Below, piece after piece: positions 22,412 through 32,539 of a stretch of DNA of 64,000 nt; position 1 is the first letter of the stretch; each line of letters starts with the position of its first letter. Position numbers and translations under genes: made by a program. Source of the stretch: Dermatophagoides farinae (Eukaryota; Arthropoda; Arachnida; Sarcoptiformes; Pyroglyphidae); assembly GCF_024713945.1 (NCBI RefSeq), contig NC_134677.1, positions 7,710,001 through 7,774,000 on the forward strand, given 5' to 3'. The notes beneath the pieces were generated by a model. It was given only the letters and a program-made list of their open reading frames with translations. It was not told where the DNA came from and did not search any database.

Positions 22412-25136
22412 TTGATCAGAAAATAATTTTTATTCGTTCGATTGATGATGATGATGATCATCATCATTATAATTATCATTGAAAGAATGAAAATTCTACT
22501 AATTGACAATAATAGGTTTTTTCTCTCTCCAATAATCAGTGTGTGTGTGTGTCGCAATTTGAAATTTTGCTCATCATCATTATCATCATCTATTGGGTAG
22601 TATATTTTGTTTATCATCATAATTGAATCATCAAATTGAATTAAATTATTTGAATTTTAGTGTATTATGGGCCAAAAAAATACATACAAAACGATAACGA
22701 CAACAACAATTTTCACTTAATTCGACCAATATAAAAAAATTCGATTGAAATTATTGTGTCTTTTTATTGCCCATATATATATATAGTGATTTACCTATAG
22801 TTTGATTGGCCTTAATGATGATTACCATTGACGATAAAGCAGTAGAACAAACAAACAAACAAACAAAAAAAAGAAAACTTAATAAATCTTGTAATGTTCA
22901 TCATTCATGCGCATTATATACAACCAAAACAAACTCTTGCTTTTTATAATTTTTTCTTCCTATTAACATTTGTAATCTAGAATTCCATAGAATAAATTGA
23001 TTGAAGAAAAAAAAGCGAAGGTATCGATGTGTGGCAACAGAATGGAAAAAGAGAATTGTGTAAAATGGGAAAAAAAATCGAACATTTTGAATATTTTTGG
23101 ATATCCCATATTAAGCGAATTTTTATATGGCTTCAAATGTATTCAATTAACAAAAAAAAAATAAGTAAATAAATCATCTCCCTCTCTCTCTCTCTCTCTC
23201 TCTGAATTGATCTTGTCACAATTCTTATGTCCTTTTTTTCAATTCGTTCATAATAGAATTTTACCTGGTAAACATTTCTTTCTTTCTCATTTTATTTATT
23301 GATTATGCATAATAATTTTCTCTATTACTCTCTCTCGCTATCCATAACCAAAACAAATAATAATGATGATAATAAAACAAAAACAGAAAAAAAATGAGAG
23401 ACACATGCAAATGAAATAAATTTTAACATTGTTTTTTTTCTTCTTCTTCTTCTTCTTCAAACAAACAATATTAAAATAGGAAAGGAAAGTAAAAAAAAAA
23501 TCAATTTTTTCATTCGTTAATTCGAGTAGGCACACACACACCATACACAGTTAAGAAATGCTCTCGTTATATTTTATTTTATTATCGTGAAATCCACAGA
23601 ACAGAACAGAAAAAAAAACAAATTAAATTTCATGGATCGAACAACAACAAAAGAAATGTCACATTTTCACATAATCATATTGTCGTTGTTTTGATTATCA
23701 TTTGTCATTTGTGAAAAATTATGAATAAAAAAAAATAAAATAAAATTTTTTTTTATTACGGGCCCACCAAACCAACCATGTGCTGTAATTTTATTTCTAT
23801 TCTTCTGTTTTCTTCATAAATTAAATTATTATTGAATTTTTTCTAATTCATTTTTTGGCTACCATTGTCCAATCTCTATGAAATATGTATGTATGTATGT
23901 ATCACATAAACAATTAACCTAAGCATATTCGTAAATAATAATATTTTTATTCACCATAGTGATAGATTTGATTTGATTTGATTTGATTTAATATACACAC
24001 ATGAACGATTTTGAAATTAATTAAGCTCTAAATTGATTTGCTCACTCTCTCTCTATATATATATAGCTATTATTATTATTGCATAGATCTCAAAAAAAAA
24101 TCAATCAATATCGATATATTTTTTTTTTTTTTTTGATCGATGAAAGATTTTCATACAGGAAGAATTTTATATTTGTTTTTGTTTTTGTTTTTGTTTTTTG
24201 GTCGTGATCATTCGTTTATCGAAAAAATTCCTATGATTGTGGCATGGGTAAATGCAAGTGTAAATTTTTTTTTTTTAAACTTACATTTGGTAATGATGAA
24301 TGTATTAATTCTTCAGTGATAATATTACTACTTTTATAATAATATTCAAGAATATTATTCTTTGCAAAACATAATGCTGCATTTAATGAACAATCACGTT
24401 GTGTTTGTTCAATACGTTGTTGTTGTATGGTATCAATATTTGCCTGGCCAAGCATATACGATATTGCATTCTGCATTGGTATGGTTGTTTTATAAATATC
24501 ATCAACAATTTTGTGTTTAACACTATGATTATCGCCATTGGAATTATTTTCTTGTTTTAAATGACCTGTTTTCTCGATTTAAAAAAAACATTTGAATGAA
24601 ATAATGATGAGAAATCGATAAATTTAATCAAGTTAAATCAGATTTCTTTAATTGATTCATATCAACTTACCTGGTGAAACAATAACGGATGTTTGATTAC
24701 GACGTTTAACCATTGGTGCTTGTTGTTGTTTGGAAAAACAATGATTATCAAACATTGGTTTAATTGAAAATGATTTTATCAGATCAGATGCCGAGGATGG
24801 TAATGGACATTGATAATGATTATTAGGATGATGTTCTATTGTTGTTGTTATTGATGAATGATTCGATACTGATGAATCATTTTCACATTCATTCAATTGG
24901 ATTTCATCATCATCTTCTTCATCCGCATCATCATCATCACCACCTTCACCATCATTGATGTCAATTCGATTAGCCTGTAATTTTGATTTTGATGAATCGA
25001 ATAATTTTGATGATATACCATTAGGATTTGTATTGTAAAGTATCGATGATAAATGTGACGATAAATGGCCACTTGTACGTTCATAAACTGATGATAAATT
25101 CAAGCCATTTGTGGCAGCGTGCGATAATGTGGACAT
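20423..25136 (-). CDS. INSM1: INSM/nerfin-type zinc-finger transcription factor
   Basis: A nuclear regulator of neuroendocrine and neuronal differentiation in known family members (INSM1, nerfin-1, EGL-46). Three exons on the minus strand, 25136-24671, 24565-24285 and 21862-20423, join in phase 1 then phase 0 to about 728 residues; donors are GTAAGT and acceptors CAG or TAG. Diagnostic block at about 20945-21105: an atypical first finger CALCKEYY...ALAQHRC (His-X3-Cys end), the linker SRIVHIEYR, then [21 protein letters not shown], nearly identical to human INSM1. A third finger, [17 protein letters not shown], lies near 20610-20680. Three fingers fit nerfin-1 better than the five of vertebrate INSM1. 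The rest is acidic and Ser/Asn/His-rich. No SNAG repressor peptide is seen at the N-terminus (it starts [11 protein letters not shown]); an EALDLR stretch near 21675 weakly resembles a CtBP-binding motif. An additional 5' exon cannot be excluded. Confidence 0.85.
21863..24284 (-). other. Second intron of the INSM-like gene
   Basis: Non-coding, dominated by microsatellites: a GA tract of about 32 nt at 22378-22409, CT tracts at about 23180-23203, CTT repeats at about 23438-23458, GATTT repeats at about 23964-23990 and poly-A/T. Neither strand shows a family-like ORF. Confidence 0.65.
22378..22409 (+). repeat. GA dinucleotide microsatellite
   Basis: About 15 uninterrupted GA units within the INSM-like gene intron, one of the longest dinucleotide runs in the window. 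GAGA tracts can bind GAGA-type factors in arthropods, but length polymorphism is the safer reading. Confidence 0.85.
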
Positions 25137-28100
25137 GATTGATTAATAATAAAAATTTTTAATGTGTGTGTGTGTGTGAATGACTAGCTTGTGTAGATAG
25201 ATATTGAATTTAGTGAAAAAATTTGTTGGTTTTGTTTTGTTTTTTTTTTTTTTTTTTTTGGTGCCTTAAATTAAAATTTTTTGTGTATTTTATTGTGCAA
25301 AAAAAAGGTGAAAAATATTTGTTTATTACGTCAAAGGAAAATTTTTTTAAAATTGACGATAAATTCTTGGTGATCAATACAAAATGACTAGATTGTTCAC
25401 ACTCGATTCCTGAATTGAAATTTATAATTATTATGATGATTAATATAAGAGATACAGTAGCGAACGGGTTAATGGATGGTAATGTCACGTGTTGAATATT
25501 GCTTTAACAGAATTTTTTTGTTTGTTTGTTTGTTTGTTTGTTAATCAAATGTAAATGGCCAAATAAATAGATCACGTGAACAGGAAAAACGTTGATTATT
25601 GGAATTTTGTTCACTAATTTTGTATTTTATTGATTAGAATTATTTTTTTAAATTAATTAAATTTTTTTAATGAAAAAAACGCTTTCAAAAAAACTTACTC
25701 AGATTGATTTTGGTTGATTAATAATGATAATAATGAAAAAACGGACGGAAATGATTAGACATTTGTTGATAACAGATTGATTCATTGATTATTAAACACT
25801 AATATAAAGAAACATAATTTGACTAGAAAGAAAAAAAAACATCTAGACTAGAAGATGTTACGAATTTATGTGGATGAACGTGGTGTTAATTAGGTGATTA
25901 TGGAATTCATTTGTGTGTGATTTGATAATTAACCCATTTGATGAGTGAAGACTGGGATGAAGGATTGAAAACGACCATAGTAAACTCTTTATATGATGAT
26001 GATCCACATCGTTTTTTCTTTGGAACGTCTTGATTGTATCAAGGTAGATGATCAAATGAAATCCAAATCCAGATGAAGAAATAAAAACGACAACGGTTTC
26101 AATCCTCACGTAAAAAAAAACTATGGTAAGCGCGCCAATCAAAGTAAAACATGTAATATAACCATAATCAAAATGATGATGATGATGATGATGATTAGAC
26201 GCAAGCGCTATTTTTTTCAAGAAAATTTTGTTTTCAATTGAATTATACTCATAGAAAACGACAATGGAACAAGCCAATGAAATCAAACATAAACTATTGA
26301 AAAAAGACCGTATACTATTGTGTGTGTGTGTGTGTGTAAGGTTTGTCGCATAACCGAAAATGGCAAATAAAAATATTATCGACCAGGAGAAATGATCCAA
26401 TAAGCCACCAGGATATTACAAACCAGGAGGAGAGATCCTCCTTAGTTTGTTCAGTGACAGCTACTAGGATCAACAACTAATACTTTACAGTTTACTATGT
26501 GTGTGTGTGTTTTACCAGAAACCAGCAAAAAAAAAAACGGAATAACAATGGATCCAGAACAAATCATAAAAGATAATTCAACGGATCTTCAAACAAACTG
26601 GTTCGTTCGCGTGTGTTACTATTACCTATAGTTTATCACACCGATAACCTATGACCATTGTGTGACATACTGGTGGTGATAGTGGAGGTAGGGGGAAAAA
26701 AAGATCCACGAGCACAATGTTTTTGACCTTATAATAGTAATAATAATAATAATAATAATAATCTCAGACATTTGCACACACACGCGCGTGCTAGCTTGTT
26801 AGCGCGTGCTTATGATTCAAAATAAAAACTCGATCAACAGTTCTTTCTGTTTCAACCGATGGTTGAATATTTTTGAATGATGATGATGGAAAAACTTGAT
26901 CGTTTTTTTTTCTTTTTGTTCAATATATTTCTATGTGCATGTATGTAGTGTATCTATTGGTTCTCATGACATGGGGCCAGATGCCAGTCAATTTTATCCT
27001 GAGGAAACAAAAAAAAAGAACACCGTTTGTGTTACCATTACACACACACACACACACAAACACATTCATACATCGAAGAGGATAATGCACGCACATTGTG
27101 GATTCGTATGCGAATCATACCATTTGGAACCATAGTTTTCATACACAATTTTTTTTTAATGGCCAAGCCTATGTAGATATATGTAGATCGCGTAAAATTG
27201 AACAACATAAATGATCACTGAATGGAGATAGAAACCTAATGATGATGATGAATATATGGATCGTTTGCTCGTGATATTTGTCTTTTTTTGTTGTTGTTGT
27301 AAATGTATTTAACTGTGTAAAAACGCGCGCGACTCGCTTACTCTGGTTATTTGTAATATTTCGGCATGTATGTAAAAGCTCGTGTGTATGTTTGTGAAGC
27401 TAAGAGAGAAACCGATGAACTTTATGCAAATTTATCGATAGAATAATCAATCAAATTGGAAAAAAAATTGATTGATTGAATTTCAAGAAAAAATGCTTGT
27501 TTCAAAAAAGATGTTTATTTTCATTCAACTGAATAATTAACACTTTGGTGATGGAATCAAAGTTTTTTTTTGTCAACAATTTCTGGATCTAGTTATGGGA
27601 AATTTTTTTTTTTTTTTTTGGTTGTCATTTGGATTTTACAACGGAATATTTTTGGACTATTTATTTAGATCAGATTCGTTGTTGGTTGTTCTCGAGACCG
27701 AGACAAAAAAAAACCGTCGTTATTCATTAAGATTGGAAAAAATTCAGATTGAGTCCTGACCGTTGACATAAAAGCTTGCGCGGCCATGGAGGAGGTATTA
27801 GCAAACGGGGACCAGTAATGTACACACGAACTTAAACCGAATATATATATAAATCGATCGATCGTAATAAAATCTCACGCTGTGTGTGTGTGTGTTTTTG
27901 TGTTTCATTCATACAGAAATATTTTCAAACGGATCTCGTGCCATTATGATGATGAGGACAAAAGTAAAAGTAGTAAGAAGCACGTGCCAATAAACGACTA
28001 CGAAAGTATTTCGGTTTTTTTTATGTTGTTTTTGTTCACCGTTAATAACCGTTAAGATTTCAGTAGAAGACCGAACGTTGTCAATGATTTTTTTTGAATA

Positions 28101-28417
28101 AATAATAACGGTTTCCGGCCCGTTATTATCCAAGATCAACAACCATTCAAATCATGTCAAGGCATTTCATCATTTTATCAATATAAAAAAAAATGGTTAA
28201 ACGGTTTTTTTCTGAATCGTGTGAACGAAAAAAAAAGAAGAACAACAACGGTATTTTTTCTCTAAAAAAGAGATCCGTTGGATTTTCTTGAATTGATTTA
28301 AAAATCTAAAAAATATAAAATCAAACGGATTAGCAAAAAAAACAACAACAAAAAACAAATGAATTCAAATTAAGATGACAAATGAAAAATTGAATTCAAT
28401 TGTACCGTCAACAAACG

Positions 28418-28431
28418 ATAGATGGCGCCAG
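28418..28431 (+). promoter_or_regulatory. CTCF-like motif ATAGATGGCGCCAG
   Basis: Matches the CTCF core AGRKGGCRS and the fly-type AGATGGCGC form. It lies between the INSM-like gene and the 12-finger gene. Regulatory role is inferred only. Confidence 0.4.
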
Positions 28432-29298
28432 CGAATCAATGTGAATTTTTAAAAATTCAGAATTTTAAATTCAAAAAAAAAAAAAATAAATAATGTTAAA
28501 CAAACTTTTACGAATGAATTACATCATTTTAATCAGAATGATTATATTTATTAGTAATAATAATAATAATAATCAATTATAAAGAAATAATGATAATAAT
28601 AATTAATTATGAGTTATAATATATTCATTCATATTTGAAAAAAAAATTAATTTCATTTGGATTGTGGTGTGTGTGTGTGTGTATCGGCTTTTGCATCATC
28701 AACATATATATTGTATTGATATTGGTGTTGTTTGATGGATGAATCAAGAGAGAGAAAAAAAAATCAAGAGATCGGCTAATTATTTATATATAAATAATAA
28801 TAATATTATATATGTATGTATATACTCGCGAGAAAAAAAAATAAACAAAAAGACAAAAAAAAAAGAAGAAAGAAAGAAAGAAATAAAAATATTCGAGCAC
28901 AAAATTATATCGATGACATCGAAATTAAAAATCGATTATTTTGTATATATATAAATAAATAATAATAATGGATCGTTTATATCGTGTTATTCATTCGTTT
29001 TTCGATCGATATATTTTTTTTTCTTCTGTCGATTTCTTGAATATATATAGAGAAGCAGAATGTGTATGTGTGATTGACATTTTGAGATGATTTTTTTTTT
29101 GTTATTGTCTGTGTGTGTGTGTGTGTATGTAATGAATGTTTCATCATTTGGGAAAAAAAATGAAAAGGGATAATAATTATTGATGATAGTAGAAAGAGAT
29201 AGATATTTATATTTATATAATAGAAATGGTCATTTTCTCTCTGGTTATTCATTTGTTTTTGTATAATGTCAAATTGCGGTAATCTTGTTGTTGTTGTT

Positions 29299-29326
29299 GA
29301 TGATGATGATGATGATGATGATGATG
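29299..29326 (+). repeat. GAT trinucleotide microsatellite
   Basis: About nine GAT units directly after a GTT run in the 3' flank of the 12-finger gene. Confidence 0.85.
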
Positions 29327-29603
29327 TGAATAGAGAAGAGACCAAAAAAAAAATGTTATACAACTAATTTGAAATGATGAATAAATGACAAATGAATGAA
29401 TGGAGACGTGTAGAATTCGTAGGGCATTTTTTTTGTTTTGTTTTGTTTTTGGTGATAATCAAGAAAATAATAATAACAAGCAAACAGGGAATAGAATGGA
29501 TATGAAAAAAAATTCTTTTCTTATCCTGATGGACATGCTCAATCATTCAATCAATCATTTTACAATCATGTATTGATTGATTTCAAATTTGATTCATCTC
29601 AGG

Positions 29604-32081
29604 TTAACTAGTCGAAACAGAAACCGTTACTTGTTGTGGTTGTTGCTGTTGGGTTTGTTGTTGGCTATTAACATCCGATTTGATTGCCTGCATTGTTGTC
29701 GTTGCTGTCGATTGATTATTAGTATTTACTATGGCCGTGGCATTCGTAACAACTGTAGCTGTTGTTGGCTGTTGTATCGTACCGGTCGTATTATTAAGCA
29801 CCGGTGGTTTATGATGTGAGAGCATATGTTTTCGTAGACCTTCACGTGTTTTGAATTTCTTTTCACAATTATAATAATCGCATGCATATTTACGTTCATC
29901 CGAATGAACGGATTTATGTTTGGCAACATTTGTCGATTTATATGAACCATAATCACAACCAGGCCAATCACATCGATATGGTTTCTCTAGGATTGTATGC
30001 CTGATCATATGATCTTTTAGATTACGTTTTAATTTATATGCAGCCGTACAGCCTTCAAATTCACATTTAAATCGTGCCAATTCAGGATTACGACTTCGTG
30101 ATTTTGGTGGTGCTGGTTGTGTTGGTGGTGGTGGGGGTGGTGGTGCAGCCGCAATCGCATGTGTCACCTGTGCAGGCGTCGATATTGGTGCATGTGATTT
30201 TACATGGTTGAGATAAGCGCCCTGTGAATCGAATGATTTACCACAGTTCATCACTCCGCAGATAAATTCTTGATGGCCATCCGGATGTTGGATCATGGTT
30301 CCTGGAGCAAAAAATTGTTGCGGTGCATTAGCCACGACTTGTTGTTGTGGTGGCGGCGGCGCTGCATTCGCTGTTGCTATAGTTGTCGTATTAGAAGCAT
30401 TGTTTGCAACATTCGGATTATGATCTTTATGTGCACGCATATGCGAACGTAAATAGCTGGAACTGACACAACGATACGTACAATTAGGGAATGAGCATGC
30501 AAATGGCTTATCCGGTCGATGGGTGTGTGAATGATCCCACAATCCTTTGCGAGTTTTATATCGACGGCCACAGTTCTCCACCGTACAAATGTAATTCCGT
30601 TCACTCGAATGGGTAACTTTGTGTTCGTTTAGCTGAGTCTTGGTCAAAGCAGAATATTCACAATTAGGAATGTCGCAACGAAATGGTTTTTCTACCTTGC
30701 TATGTTGCATCATATGTTGCTTGAGATCATATAATGTGCTGAACAATGAACTACAATTCGAATTGTTGCAACGAAACAATTGTGTGTTGATCATCGCATT
30801 CGTTCCGGCCACTGCAATCGCTGTCGTTATCGGCTGTGGTTGAGTGCTGGGTACGACCACTGATGTATTACCAACATTTGTCCCTACGGATTGTTGTTGA
30901 GCCACGATCGTTTTATGCGCTATAGCTGTTCCAACATTCGATGCAGGCGGTTGTTGTAATTGAATCAATGTCACCTGTTGTCCACTTGGTAATTGGCCAG
31001 TTATTTGGGTCGGTTGTAGCGTAGCTCCTTGTTGTCCTTGGGCATTGGCCGTAATTATCTGAGCAATTTGTTGATGTTGAGGTTGTTGCTGTGAGACCAC
31101 TGTCACTTGTTGTGGTTGATTTGTTTGCTGAATTTGTTGTTGTTGCTGCTGCTGCTGTTGTTGTTGTTGTTGTTGTTGTACGATTTGAACAGTTTGTTGT
31201 TGTTGATTCTGTTGTTGGCCACCGGATTGATTATTCTGTTGCATTGTGCCATTTTGATCATGTACAGAACGATGGCGAGTTAATTCATTGATTTTTGAGA
31301 ATTCTTCATTACAATCAGGCCATTCACATTTGAATTTACGTTCCATATGTACACGCATATGTGCTTTCAATGAAGCAGGTGTTTGTGAACGAAATTCACA
31401 GCCAGGCCAAACACATGGATATGGATGATCAGAATTATGAACGGCTGCATGTTCATTAAGCTCTTCTCGTGTTTTAAAACGACGACCACATTCTGGAAAA
31501 CTGCAATTGAATTCTCCATCACCAGTATGTACCAATTTATGATTATTGATATGACGTCTAGATGATGTCTGATATTCACATGATGGCCAGCCACAAATAT
31601 AAAGACCATCACGATATGAATGCATGACCACTTCGGCTGCTGCAATGGCCATCACATCTTTCTTTTCACCAAGATTATTATAATTGGAAGCATTCATATT
31701 ATCAACCGCTTGTTGTACGGTTGCTGTTTGTGGTTGTTGTACAATATAAGCTTGTGTGACCGTATCTGATTGGTCCATATTTGGATCACAAAATGTTTGT
31801 AATGCTGTTGAAAATTCTTCCGTCGCCCAATCTTCCTGTAGATATCGTTGTAATAATGCTTCATTACCACGAATTGTTTCCTGAAATCTTTGCTCAATTC
31901 GTTCATATTCATAACGTAATTTTTCATCGTTGATGATATTCGATTCATTATATAATTTTTGTACATAATTTTTATATTCCAATAATGCATGTAAACATTT
32001 ACGAATGAAATCAAAATCAAATAATGATTCATTCGTCTGTAAACAGATGATCTCTGTTGGTTTTATTTCTATCGCATCCAT
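29604..32081 (-). CDS. Intronless 12-finger C2H2 zinc-finger protein
   Basis: Probably a nuclear DNA-binding protein; no known orthologue recognised. The frame is open upstream to 32132, but the first ATG is at 32081, giving 825 residues (MDAIEIKPTEI...). The N-terminal ~110 residues are charged and look helical, without a named domain. Twelve fingers follow in groups of four (about residues 155-275), four (about 440-555), one (about 610) and three (about 665-755). All share Cys-X4-Cys and His-X3-His spacing, and many have an aromatic-Pro-x-Cys entry (GWPSC, VWPGC, EWPDC, DWPGC). Between groups one and two lies a long Gln-rich region with a run of more than ten Gln; Ala/Pro-rich linkers surround finger nine. 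The C-tail is Thr, Gln and Asn rich. Cys-X4-Cys fingers recall TFIIIA/GLI/ZIC-type fingers, but the layout does not match those families. The lack of introns contrasts with several neighbours. Confidence 0.85.
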   Translation of the reverse strand: MDAIEIKPTEIICLQTNESLFDFDFIRKCLHALLEYKNYVQKLYNESNIINDEKLRYEYERIEQRFQETIRGNEALLQRYLQEDWATEEFSTALQTFCDPNMDQSDTVTQAYIVQQPQTATVQQAVDNMNASNYNNLGEKKDVMAIAAAEVVMHSYRDGLYICGWPSCEYQTSSRRHINNHKLVHTGDGEFNCSFPECGRRFKTREELNEHAAVHNSDHPYPCVWPGCEFRSQTPASLKAHMRVHMERKFKCEWPDCNEEFSKINELTRHRSVHDQNGTMQQNNQSGGQQQNQQQQTVQIVQQQQQQQQQQQQQQQIQQTNQPQQVTVVSQQQPQHQQIAQIITANAQGQQGATLQPTQITGQLPSGQQVTLIQLQQPPASNVGTAIAHKTIVAQQQSVGTNVGNTSVVVPSTQPQPITTAIAVAGTNAMINTQLFRCNNSNCSSLFSTLYDLKQHMMQHSKVEKPFRCDIPNCEYSALTKTQLNEHKVTHSSERNYICTVENCGRRYKTRKGLWDHSHTHRPDKPFACSFPNCTYRCVSSSYLRSHMRAHKDHNPNVANNASNTTTIATANAAPPPPQQQVVANAPQQFFAPGTMIQHPDGHQEFICGVMNCGKSFDSQGAYLNHVKSHAPISTPAQVTHAIAAAPPPPPPPTQPAPPKSRSRNPELARFKCEFEGCTAAYKLKRNLKDHMIRHTILEKPYRCDWPGCDYGSYKSTNVAKHKSVHSDERKYACDYYNCEKKFKTREGLRKHMLSHHKPPVLNNTTGTIQQPTTATVVTNATAIVNTNNQSTATTTMQAIKSDVNSQQQTQQQQPQQVTVSVSTS

Positions 32082-32504
32082 AGTGGTAGATTTTTTTTTC
32101 TTCTCTTTATTCACTTGTTTTTTTTCATTCACAAATATACACCGCTTCGTTTTTTTCCTATTTGTTGGTTATTGTTGATGATGGTGTGGTAGTTGTTAGC
32201 CGGTTACTTGAATTCAAATCGCTATGTTGTTGTTGTTGTTATTTTTACTGTTGCTGCTGCCGATTTTGCGGACGCAACACACACACAATACAATAAATGG
32301 TGTGAGAGAGAGAGAGACAGTGGAAAGGTAATGTGGTGGTCGTCGTATACGGTATTAACAGTCAATGTATGTGCTTCGAACTATGATGTTGATGTGTTTA
32401 TAGAAGACGGGAACGATATAAAACTGGAATAGCGTCCAAGTTTTTTTTATTTACAAAATTATAGTAGCCAAATTCAAAAGAAGCGGTTTTGTATGTGATG
32501 TTGT

Positions 32505-32505
<1 letters not shown>

Positions 32506-32538
<33 letters not shown>
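32506..32538 (+). repeat. GAT trinucleotide microsatellite
   Basis: An uninterrupted run of about eleven GAT/ATG units upstream of the 12-finger gene. Confidence 0.85.

Positions 32539-32539
<1 letters not shown>

Larger units (their letters stand above)
25137..29603. other. Intergenic region upstream of the INSM-like gene
   Basis: The left part is the presumed promoter of the INSM-like gene. CpG-containing patches, rare elsewhere, occur near 26770-26810 (GCGCGTGC twice, 10 bp apart) and 27320-27345 (CGCGCGCGACTCGC), which may mark promoter or enhancer DNA. A CTCF-like motif is at 28418-28431. The right part is AT-rich with GT, GAT and A/T tracts and forms the 3' flank of the 12-finger gene. 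The longest open frame (25858-26400, minus) has no internal ATG and is not accepted as a gene. Confidence 0.55.

Noticed and set aside
25858-26400. A 180-codon minus-strand open frame with hydrophobic stretches, resembling a small membrane protein
   Set aside because: It opens with TTG, I see no internal ATG and no splice-compatible partner, and the His run comes from a GAT repeat. No family resemblance.
26411-26450. Hairpin-like AGGAGGAGAGATCCTCCT considered as a terminator or element end
   Set aside because: Imperfect pairing, no repeat copies seen and no gene context; rho-independent terminators do not apply in a eukaryote.
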